Below are positions 55,017 through 64,000 of a stretch of DNA of 64,000 nt, piece after piece (position 1 is the stretch's first letter; every line of letters begins with the position of its first letter). The DNA is taken from positions 248,001-312,000 of the forward strand of contig NZ_JAANBD010000025.1 in the NCBI RefSeq assembly GCF_011089885.1. Direction: 5' to 3'. Origin of the DNA: Thioalkalivibrio sp. XN279. GTDB taxonomy: Bacteria > Pseudomonadota > Gammaproteobacteria > Steroidobacterales > XN24. The position numbers were made by a program, and so were the translations under genes. The notes beneath the pieces were generated by a model that was not told the origin of the DNA, did no database searches, and saw only the letters and a list, made by a program, of their open reading frames with translations.

Positions 55017-55955
55017 TTAGCTCAATCTCGAAGTATCCAGCAAGCGTTTCGCCCGCACGTGCCCGGCGCCGTCGCGCTCCACCAGCCCGAGGAAGCCCGT
55101 CGGCCCGTAAGCCCGCAGGAGCCCGCCGGCACTGCCGGGCGCCGCGTCGACCACCTGGCCGCGGACCAGCCTGAGCACGTCCTCCTCTGACAGCGACACC
55201 GCTGGCAGGGCGGACAAAGCGGTATCCGCGCTCAACACCACGCCACCCAGCTCATCCGGGCCGCGTGCCGCAAGCGCTTCCAGCTCGGCAAGCGAATGCA
55301 TGGCCTCGGCCGTGAACGGCCCGGCCCCGACCCGGCGCAGCGCGGTCACGTGGGCGCAACTTCCCGCCGCCCGCGCGATGTCTTCGACCAGCGTGCGCAC
55401 GTAGGTACCCTTGGAACAGCTCACCTCGAGGGTGAACGCCGGCGGGTCCCAGGACACGAGCTCCAGCGCGTGGATCTCGACTGGCCGCGGCGGCCGTTCG
55501 ACTTCCTCACCACGGCGCGCCTTGCGATAGAGCCGTTCACCGCCCTGCTTCAGCGCGGAATACATGGGCGGCACCTGGCTGATACGTCCGCGGAATCCCT
55601 CCAGCACGCTGCGCAAGGCATCGGCATCGATGCCTTCCCAGGGACACTGCTCCACCACGTCGCCTTCCGTGTCGCCCGTGGCGGTGCGGGTGCCGAGACG
55701 AGCGCCGACCTGGTAGGCCTTGGCCGCATCGAGCAGGAACCCGGAGAAGCGCGTGGCCTGGCCGAGGCAGATCGGCAGCAGCCCGCTGGCGAGGGGATCC
55801 AGGCTCCCGGTATGCCCCGCCTTGCGCGCGCCGAACAGGCGCTTCACTTTCTGCAGTGCGATGTTGGAGGAGAGCCCACGCGGCTTGTCGAGCAGCACCA
55901 CACCGTCCACGGCCGTCGCGGGCCGTGCGGGAGCGGCCGGGAGGGCCTCAGTCAT
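55017..55955 (-). CDS. truB: tRNA pseudouridine-55 synthase TruB
   Basis: Makes pseudouridine 55 in the T-loop of tRNAs. 312 residues. The text GVVLLDKPRGLSSN and the catalytic Asp in GHTGSLDPLASGLLP are present, followed by the conserved SCSKGTYVRTLVEDI and a C-terminal PUA-like domain. The start overlaps the end of rbfA by 8 bases. Confidence 0.96.
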   Translation of the reverse strand: MTEALPAAPARPATAVDGVVLLDKPRGLSSNIALQKVKRLFGARKAGHTGSLDPLASGLLPICLGQATRFSGFLLDAAKAYQVGARLGTRTATGDTEGDVVEQCPWEGIDADALRSVLEGFRGRISQVPPMYSALKQGGERLYRKARRGEEVERPPRPVEIHALELVSWDPPAFTLEVSCSKGTYVRTLVEDIARAAGSCAHVTALRRVGAGPFTAEAMHSLAELEALAARGPDELGGVVLSADTALSALPAVSLSEEDVLRLVRGQVVDAAPGSAGGLLRAYGPTGFLGLVERDGAGHVRAKRLLDTSRLS

Positions 55956-56325
55956 CGTTGTCGGGCCTGTCCTTGTCCGCCGCTACGGCCCGGTCGATCA
56001 ACTCGGACAAGCGCGCCCCGCGCTCTACACTCTCGTCGTGGCGGAAATGCAGGGCCGGCACATGGCGGATGTACATGGCGCGGCCGAGCTTGCCACGGAT
56101 CAGGCCGGCGGCCCGGGCCAGCGCCTCGCCGGCGGGCGCCGGATCGGCAGCGGGGTCCAACAGGCTGTACCACACGGTCGCATGCGACAGGTCGCGGGAC
56201 ACTTCCACGGCGGTGATGCTCACGCCCTCCACCCTCGGGTCCTTCACATCCCGCAGCAGCACCTCGCCGAGGAGGCGCTGCATCTGTTCGCCGACCCTGC
56301 GGCTACGGGCGTAGTCCTTGGGCAT
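55948..56325 (-). CDS. rbfA: Ribosome-binding factor A
   Basis: Small KH-fold protein of 125 residues needed for late 30S maturation. Family text: SRRVGEQMQRLLGEVLLRDVKDPRV and LSHATVWYSLL. Six bases after infB, in the standard infB-rbfA-truB order. The C-terminus is acidic. Confidence 0.95.
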   Translation of the reverse strand: MPKDYARSRRVGEQMQRLLGEVLLRDVKDPRVEGVSITAVEVSRDLSHATVWYSLLDPAADPAPAGEALARAAGLIRGKLGRAMYIRHVPALHFRHDESVERGARLSELIDRAVAADKDRPDNDD

Positions 56326-56331
56326 CCTGGC

Positions 56332-58866
<2,535 letters not shown>

Positions 58867-58885
58867 AGATCTTGGAACCTCGTGT

Positions 58886-60394
58886 TCAGCCGTTCTCTTC
58901 GGTGCTCTCGAACCAGTGCGCGCGGGCGGCCATGATCAGCTTCCCGGCCCGCTCCTGGTCCAGCCCCTCGATATCCTCGAGGTCGTCGGTGGCCTGCTCC
59001 GCCAGGTCCTCGCGCGTGCGGATGCCGCGCGCGGCGAGCGCGAAAGCCAGGCCCTTGTCCATGCCGTCGAGCTCCAGCAGGTCGTCTGCCGGCTCGGACT
59101 GGTCGAGCTTCTCTTCCTTGACGATCGCCTGGGTGATGAGCACGTCACGCGCGCGGTTGCGCAGCTCCTCGACGATGTCCTCGTCAAACTCCTCGATGGA
59201 CAGCAGTTCGGAGGTGGGCACGTAGGCGATCTCCTCGATGCTGGAGAAGCCTTCCTGCACCAGGATGACGGCAACCTCCTCGTCCACGTCGAGCTGCGTC
59301 TTGAAATTATCGATCAGCGTGCGGGACTCGGACTCGCTCTTTTCCTCAGCCTCCGTCGCGGTCATGACGTTCAGCTCCCAGCCGCTCAGCTCGCTGGCGA
59401 GGCGCACGTTCTGGCCGCCGCGGCCAATGGCCTGCGACAGCTTTTCCTCTTCCACCGCCACGTCCATGCTGTGGGCTTCCTCGTCCACGACAATGGACAC
59501 CACCTCGGCAGGCGACATGGCGTTGATCACGAACTGGGCCGGGTTGTCGTCCCAGGGGATGATGTCCACGCGCTCGCCGGCCAGCTCGTTGGAAACGGCC
59601 TGCACGCGCGAGCCGCGCATGCCGACGCAGGCGCCGATCGGGTCGATGCGCTGGTCGAGGCTCTTGACCGCGATCTTGGCGCGGTGACCCGGATCGCGCG
59701 CAGCGCCCAGGATCTGGATCAGCCCCTGGCCCACCTCGGGCACCTCCAGCTTGAACAGCTCGATGATGAACTGCGGCGCCGTGCGCGAGAGGAAAATCTG
59801 CGGTCCGCGCGGCTCGGAGCGCACCTCGCGCAGGTACCCCTTGATGCGGTCCTGGGTGCGCACAGCCTCGCGCGGGATCATCTCCTCGCGGGCGATGAAA
59901 CCTTCAGCGTTGCCGCCGAGGTCCACGAACACGCCATTGCGATCGACCCGCTTGACGATACCGCCGATGAGCGTGCCGACGCGGTCCCGGAACTCCTCGA
60001 CCACCTGGGCGCGCTCGGCCTCGCGGACTTTCTGCACCACGACCTGCTTGGCCGTCTGGGCAACGATCCGGCCGGAAGGCGTGACGTCCAGGGGCTCCTC
60101 GACATAGCCGCCCACTTCCGCGTTCGGGTCCATGTCGAGCGCGTCCTCGAGGCGCAGCTCCTTGCTCGGGGTCTCCAGCTCGGTGGAATCGTCCGCGAAC
60201 ACCTTCCAGCGACGGAAGGTCGACAGGGCACCGGTCTTGCGGTCCATGGAGACGCGCGTGTCGATGTCCTCGCCCACGAACTGCTTGCGCGCGGCCGTCG
60301 CCAGCGCGCTCTCCAGGGCCTCGAAAATGATCTCTTTATCGAGCTCTTTTTCGGCCGACACCTGTTCGATAACCTGCAGGATTTCCTTGTTCAT
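58886..60394 (-). CDS. nusA: Transcription termination/antitermination protein NusA
   Basis: RNA polymerase elongation factor, 502 residues from the ATG of [18 protein letters not shown]. It has an N-terminal polymerase-binding domain, an S1 domain (about 135-200), two KH domains with [15 protein letters not shown] and [12 protein letters not shown], and two C-terminal acidic helix-hairpin-helix repeats ([15 protein letters not shown] and [15 protein letters not shown]). The frame is open further upstream but only into rimP. Confidence 0.96.
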   Translation of the reverse strand: MNKEILQVIEQVSAEKELDKEIIFEALESALATAARKQFVGEDIDTRVSMDRKTGALSTFRRWKVFADDSTELETPSKELRLEDALDMDPNAEVGGYVEEPLDVTPSGRIVAQTAKQVVVQKVREAERAQVVEEFRDRVGTLIGGIVKRVDRNGVFVDLGGNAEGFIAREEMIPREAVRTQDRIKGYLREVRSEPRGPQIFLSRTAPQFIIELFKLEVPEVGQGLIQILGAARDPGHRAKIAVKSLDQRIDPIGACVGMRGSRVQAVSNELAGERVDIIPWDDNPAQFVINAMSPAEVVSIVVDEEAHSMDVAVEEEKLSQAIGRGGQNVRLASELSGWELNVMTATEAEEKSESESRTLIDNFKTQLDVDEEVAVILVQEGFSSIEEIAYVPTSELLSIEEFDEDIVEELRNRARDVLITQAIVKEEKLDQSEPADDLLELDGMDKGLAFALAARGIRTREDLAEQATDDLEDIEGLDQERAGKLIMAARAHWFESTEENG

Positions 60395-60416
60395 TTCAGT
60401 TGATCCGATTCCCGCG

Positions 60417-60866
60417 TCAGAACTCCGGCACCAGCCGGGCGGATTCAATGTCGGACAGCGAGAGGGCAACCCGCTCGCCGTCCACCTCTAATTCGATCAC
60501 ACCGTCCGCGGCCGCCTCGATGCGGCCCTTGTAACGGCGCCGCCCCGGGCTTCCCGGTGCCAGCACCACCTTCACCAGGTGCCCGAGCTGGCGCTGGTAA
60601 TGCGCCTCGGTCCGCAGCGGGCGGTCCAGCCCCGGCGACGACACCTCCAGCACGTAGTGCCCCGGAATCGGGTCTTCCACGTCCAGCACGCCGCTGACCC
60701 GATGGCTGACCCGTTCGCAGTCGTCGACCGTAATGCCCTCGTCCCGGTCGATGTAAATTCTCAACGTGCCGGAACCACCGGCCCCCGGCGCGTCGAGCTC
60801 GACCAGCTCGTAACCCAGCGCCTCGACTTCCGGCGCCAGCAACTCCAGCAACTTTTCTTTCAGCAC
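60417..60866 (-). CDS. rimP: Ribosome maturation factor RimP
   Basis: About 149 residues. Family text: LRIYIDRDEGITVDDCERVSH, VLDVEDPIPGHYVLEVSSPG and LDRPL. It helps assemble the 30S subunit. The start is uncertain: GTG at 60866 (MLKEKLLELL) fits the family best, a TTG lies one codon earlier, and GTG at 60905 would add 13 odd residues; none has a strong ribosome site. It follows metY after a terminator-like hairpin. Confidence 0.92.
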   Translation of the reverse strand: MLKEKLLELLAPEVEALGYELVELDAPGAGGSGTLRIYIDRDEGITVDDCERVSHRVSGVLDVEDPIPGHYVLEVSSPGLDRPLRTEAHYQRQLGHLVKVVLAPGSPGRRRYKGRIEAAADGVIELEVDGERVALSLSDIESARLVPEF

Positions 60867-60953
60867 CAATTTCTTGCCAAACAAAAAATGGGCCCTGCGG
60901 CCCACCTGTTCGCCCCGCCTTTCGGGGCCCGCCGGACCCCTCCGGGGCCCGGA

Positions 60954-60980
60954 TAAAGAAAAAGCCCCAGCGGGGCCTTT
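60954..60980 (-). terminator. Terminator or attenuator between metY and rimP
   Basis: Minus strand AAAGGCCCC-GCT-GGGGCTTT (one G-T pair) runs into TTTTCTTT. It lies 14 bases after the tRNA 3' end. rimP and nusA downstream must be reached by read-through or another promoter, as known for the E. coli metY operon. Confidence 0.65.
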
Positions 60981-60994
60981 TCCGGCGAAAAGCT

Positions 60995-61071
60995 TGGTAG
61001 CGGGGGCAGGATTCGAACCTGCGACCTTCGGGTTATGAGCCCGACGAGCTGCCAGACTGCTCCACCCCGCA
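60995..61071 (-). tRNA. metY: Initiator tRNA-fMet (CAT)
   Basis: 77 nt including the encoded CCA. The anticodon is CAT in the loop CTCATAA, and the anticodon stem has the three G-C pairs (CGGG/CCCG) that mark initiator tRNAs. The D-stem has A11 opposite T24, also an initiator feature. The first and 72nd bases are T and T, so the pair is open, but not the usual C-A mismatch. The T-loop is TTCGAAT. It lies upstream of rimP-nusA-infB, the classical metY position. Confidence 0.95.
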
Positions 61072-61085
61072 TCCGCAGACCCGGT

Positions 61086-61114
61086 ATTCTATGGAACCCT
61101 ATGCCGCAGTGCAA
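61086..61114 (-). promoter_or_regulatory. metY: metY operon promoter
   Basis: On the minus strand: TTGCAC (61109-61114), 17 bases, TAGAAT (61086-61091). Good hexamers with ideal spacing. Transcription would start about 7 bases before the tRNA 5' end at 61071. It lies in the short gap after nuoN. Confidence 0.65.
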
Positions 61115-61136
61115 GGCCGGCAGGGAAGAGCCGCGA

Positions 61137-62567
61137 TCAGAGCACCAGCGCGACGGCCCCGATCAACGCCTGGGGGAAGAGCCCGAGCGCCAGCACCAGC
61201 AGCCCGTTGAAGCTCAGCACGATACGCAGGTCGCTCCCGGCGGCCAGCGGCGCCTGCTCCACCGGCTCGTCGAAATACATCAGCTTGACCACGCGCAGGT
61301 AATAGAAAGCCCCGATCACCGAGAACAGAACGCCGGCCACGGCGAGCCACGTCCGCCCCACCTCGATTGCCGCCGCGAGCACGGCGAACTTGGCGTAGAA
61401 ACCGAGCAGCGGCGGCACGCCGGCCATGCTGAACATCACTACCAGCATCACGCCCGCGAACCATGGGCTGCGCGCGTTCAGGCCACGGAAGTCGGCCAGC
61501 TCCTCGGCCTCGAAACCTTCGCGGCTGAGGAGAATGATCATGCCGAAGGCGGCCCCCGCCATGATCACGTAGGCCAGCGTGTAATAGACAGCCGCCTCGA
61601 TCCCGGCCGGCGTGCCGGCGAGGATGCCGAGCAAAATGAAGCCCACGTGAGAGATGGTCGAGTACGCCAGCATGCGCTTCAGGTTCGTCTGGGCGATCGC
61701 CACCACGTTGCCGATGGCCATCGACAGGAGCGCGAGAACCGCGAGCATGTCGGCCCAGCTGCCGTGCAGGGGTCCGAGACCCTCCACCAGCACGCGGAAG
61801 ATCATCGCCAGGGACCCGATCTTGGCGGCCGTGCCGATGAACAGCGTGACCGGCGTCGGCGCGCCCTGGTAGACATCCGGCAACCACATGTGGAACGGCA
61901 CGGCGCCGAACTTGAAGGCCACCCCCACGAGAATGAAGGACAGCGCCACCAACAGGTGGATGTCGTTGCCGTCGAGCTCCGCGGCGCGCCGGGCGATTTC
62001 GCCCAGGTCCAGCGAGCCGGTGACGCCATAAAGGATCGAGGTGCCATAGAGAAAGCAGCCGGTCGCGATGCCGCCAAGGATGAAGTACTTCATCGCGGCC
62101 TCCGCCGCCATCGGGCTCTCCCGGTTGAACGCCACCATCGCGTACAGGGACAGCGACATCAGCTCGAGGCCGATGTACAGGCTGAGCATGCTGTGCGCCG
62201 AGATCATGACGAAGATGCCCAGGGTCGCGAACAGGCCGAGCACGTAGTACTCGCCCTTGAGCAACCCCCGAACCGCCAGGTAGTCGCGCGCGTAAAGGAA
62301 CGTCACGGCGACCACGATGCAGGTGAAAAGCTTGAGCAGGTGCGACAGCGGGTCGATGACATAGGCGCCGTGCAGGACCACCATGCGGGCATCGGGGGCG
62401 GTTGCCGTGAGCACGGTCGAGGTGCCGAGGATGGCGGCCAGCGCAAGGATATAGCTGGCCCCGCGGTAGCGCTGGGGCAGGAACAGGTCAGCCAGCAACA
62501 CCACGCAGGCCGCACAGGCCAGGAAAATCTCGGCGCTCGCCGGCGCGAATTGGCTCAGGTCGTTCAT
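61137..62567 (-). CDS. nuoN: NADH-quinone oxidoreductase subunit N
   Basis: Proton-pumping antiporter-like subunit of complex I, 476 residues, with about 14 membrane helices. Family text: ILGGIATGCFLYGTSILYG and LMSLSLYAMVAFNRESP, with conserved lysines and glutamates within helices. Last gene of the nuo operon; its ATG overlaps the nuoM stop (ATGA). Confidence 0.95.
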   Translation of the reverse strand: MNDLSQFAPASAEIFLACAACVVLLADLFLPQRYRGASYILALAAILGTSTVLTATAPDARMVVLHGAYVIDPLSHLLKLFTCIVVAVTFLYARDYLAVRGLLKGEYYVLGLFATLGIFVMISAHSMLSLYIGLELMSLSLYAMVAFNRESPMAAEAAMKYFILGGIATGCFLYGTSILYGVTGSLDLGEIARRAAELDGNDIHLLVALSFILVGVAFKFGAVPFHMWLPDVYQGAPTPVTLFIGTAAKIGSLAMIFRVLVEGLGPLHGSWADMLAVLALLSMAIGNVVAIAQTNLKRMLAYSTISHVGFILLGILAGTPAGIEAAVYYTLAYVIMAGAAFGMIILLSREGFEAEELADFRGLNARSPWFAGVMLVVMFSMAGVPPLLGFYAKFAVLAAAIEVGRTWLAVAGVLFSVIGAFYYLRVVKLMYFDEPVEQAPLAAGSDLRIVLSFNGLLVLALGLFPQALIGAVALVL

Positions 62568-64000
62568 AGCTTCGACTGCACCACGTGATCGGCAAGCCCC
62601 TGCAGGGTGGTCGCCATGACATCAATGAGCGGAGCGGGCCACAGCCCGAGCAGCAGGACAGCCACCGCGAGCACGGCAAGCACCAGGAACTCGCGCCTGC
62701 CGATGTCCCTGAGCGCTGCCACCTGGGCATTCGCGACCTCGCCGTAGAGCACTCGCTTCACCATCCACAGCGTATAGGCCGCGCCGAGGACCAGCGTCGT
62801 ACCCGCCAGCAATGCGTACCAGAAACTGGCCTTGAAGCTGGCGAGGATGACGAGGAACTCGCCGACGAAGCCGGAAGTGCCGGGCAGGCCGGCGTTGGCC
62901 ATGGCGAACAGCACCATGAATGCGGCGAACTTGGGCATGACATTCGCCACGCCGCCGTAAGCGGCGATGTCCCGGCTGTGCATGCGGTCGTACAGCACGC
63001 CGACGCAGAGGAACAGTGCCCCGGAAATGAGCCCGTGCGAGATCATCTGCACCATGCCGCCCTGCAGGCCCATGACGATCCCGTCCATGGCACCGGTGTT
63101 GTCGATGATCCGCCAGGCGAGGAAGAAGCCGAGCGTGACGAAGCCCATGTGCGCGATGGAGGAATAGGCGATCAGCTTCTTCATGTCCTGCTGCACCAGG
63201 GCGACGAAGCCGATGTAGACGATGGCGATGAGCGAGAGGCCGATCAGCAGCCAGTCCAGGGATTGCGACGCATCGGGCGTGATGGGCAGGCTGAAGCGCA
63301 GGAAGCCGTAGCCGCCCATCTTCAGCATGATCGCCGCCAGGATCACGGAACCGCCCGTCGGCGCCTCCACGTGCGCGTCCGGCAACCAGGTGTGCACCGG
63401 CCACATCGGCACCTTGACGGCGAAAGCCGCGAGGAAGGCCAGGAAAATCAGGGTCTGCGCCGTCATCCCCAGCGGCTGCTGGTGCAGCACGAAAATATCG
63501 TAGCTCCCGGCTTCGAGGCGCAGGTAGATCAGGGCCACCAGCATGAACACCGAGCCGAGAAACGTGTAGAGGAAGAACTTCAGCGTGGCGTAGACCCGCC
63601 GCGCGCCGCCCCAGATGCCGATGATGATGAACATCGGGATCAGCATGGCTTCCCAGAACACGTAGAACAGCAGCGCATCCACGGCCGCGAAGACGCCGAT
63701 CATCATGCCCTCGAGCACCAGGAAGGCGGCCATGTACTGTGCCGGTCGCTTCTGGATCACCTCCCAGCCCGCAATGACCACCAGCACGGTGATGAAGGTG
63801 GTGAGCAGGATGAGCGGCATGGAGATGCCGTCGACCCCGAGGTGGTACCAGGCGTCGAAGGCCGGGATCCATGCGGCCCGCTCGGTGAACTGCATCGCCG
63901 TGGTGTGCGGATCGAAACCGCGCCACAAAGGCAGGCTGGCGATGAACGTGGCCAGGGCCACGAGCAGCGCCACGACGCGAGCCACGGCAGCGCGCGCGTC
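62564..64000 (-). CDS. nuoM: NADH-quinone oxidoreductase subunit M (5' partial)
   Basis: Proton-pumping subunit of complex I. 478 residues are visible and the frame runs off the end of the window, so the first helix is missing. Family text: FYVFWEAMLIPMFIIIGIWGG, KVPMWPVHTWLPDAHVEAPT and IAYSSIAHMGF. Several conserved Lys and Glu residues for proton transfer are present. It overlaps nuoN by four bases. Confidence 0.96.
   Translation of the reverse strand, partial: DARAAVARVVALLVALATFIASLPLWRGFDPHTTAMQFTERAAWIPAFDAWYHLGVDGISMPLILLTTFITVLVVIAGWEVIQKRPAQYMAAFLVLEGMMIGVFAAVDALLFYVFWEAMLIPMFIIIGIWGGARRVYATLKFFLYTFLGSVFMLVALIYLRLEAGSYDIFVLHQQPLGMTAQTLIFLAFLAAFAVKVPMWPVHTWLPDAHVEAPTGGSVILAAIMLKMGGYGFLRFSLPITPDASQSLDWLLIGLSLIAIVYIGFVALVQQDMKKLIAYSSIAHMGFVTLGFFLAWRIIDNTGAMDGIVMGLQGGMVQMISHGLISGALFLCVGVLYDRMHSRDIAAYGGVANVMPKFAAFMVLFAMANAGLPGTSGFVGEFLVILASFKASFWYALLAGTTLVLGAAYTLWMVKRVLYGEVANAQVAALRDIGRREFLVLAVLAVAVLLLGLWPAPLIDVMATTLQGLADHVVQSKL

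Overview
The window is a continuous piece of a high-G+C gammaproteobacterial chromosome. The evidence is gene content and order: zipA next to smc and ligA, the metY-rimP-nusA-infB-rbfA-truB-rpsO-pnp block, lapA/lapB, bolA, and the run rpsA-cmk-aroA-hisC-pheA-serA-serC-gyrA-mtnA-mtaD-ubiG-mupP-rmuC-yciK, which closely follows the Pseudomonas order. A DksA with a lysine-rich extension and no zinc-finger cysteines, and an Mtr-type extracellular electron conduit, point away from Pseudomonas itself and towards an environmental lineage near the Xanthomonadales/Chromatiales. The species cannot be named from the sequence alone.

Layout. 1-3590: the end of a DASS anion symporter, then a minus-strand molybdenum-cofactor operon moaA-moaC-moaD-moaE. 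3685-11669: a minus-strand electron-conduit cluster with two outer-membrane decaheme lipoproteins (OmcA/MtrC family), a periplasmic decaheme cytochrome (MtrA/DmsE) and its MtrB porin. 11815-26146: minus-strand housekeeping genes (galU, a ComEA-like protein, lapB, lapA, ihfB, rpsA, cmk, aroA, hisC, pheA, serA, serC, gyrA). 26279-33100: divergent methylthioadenosine-salvage genes mtnA and mtaD, then ubiG, mupP, rmuC, a squalene/phytoene-synthase-like gene and yciK. 33123-38324: rluB, scpB, scpA, trpS, a site-2 protease and a YciO-like gene on the minus strand, then a bolA-like gene on the plus strand.

38325-42893 is the unusual part. An empty leader of about 590 bp and a good sigma-70 promoter precede a DUF6502-type gene. 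It sits two bases ahead of an exported protein made mostly of 40 in-frame decapeptide repeats (30-bp DNA units). A strong terminator follows, and then a convergent second DUF6502-type gene. The array varies almost only at synonymous positions, and a one-base slip at its end has cut off a conserved-looking tail. The island has visibly lower G+C than its surroundings.

42894-52416: ligA, zipA and smc (minus), then queF, dksA, gluQ and phaR (plus), ending in a candidate small RNA of about 95 nt with an anti-Shine-Dalgarno loop between phaR and pnp. 52426-64000: pnp, rpsO, truB, rbfA, infB, nusA, rimP and initiator tRNA metY (all minus), preceded by nuoN and the end of nuoM (complex I). Many genes overlap by 4 bases (ATGA or GTGA), and GTG or TTG starts are frequent.
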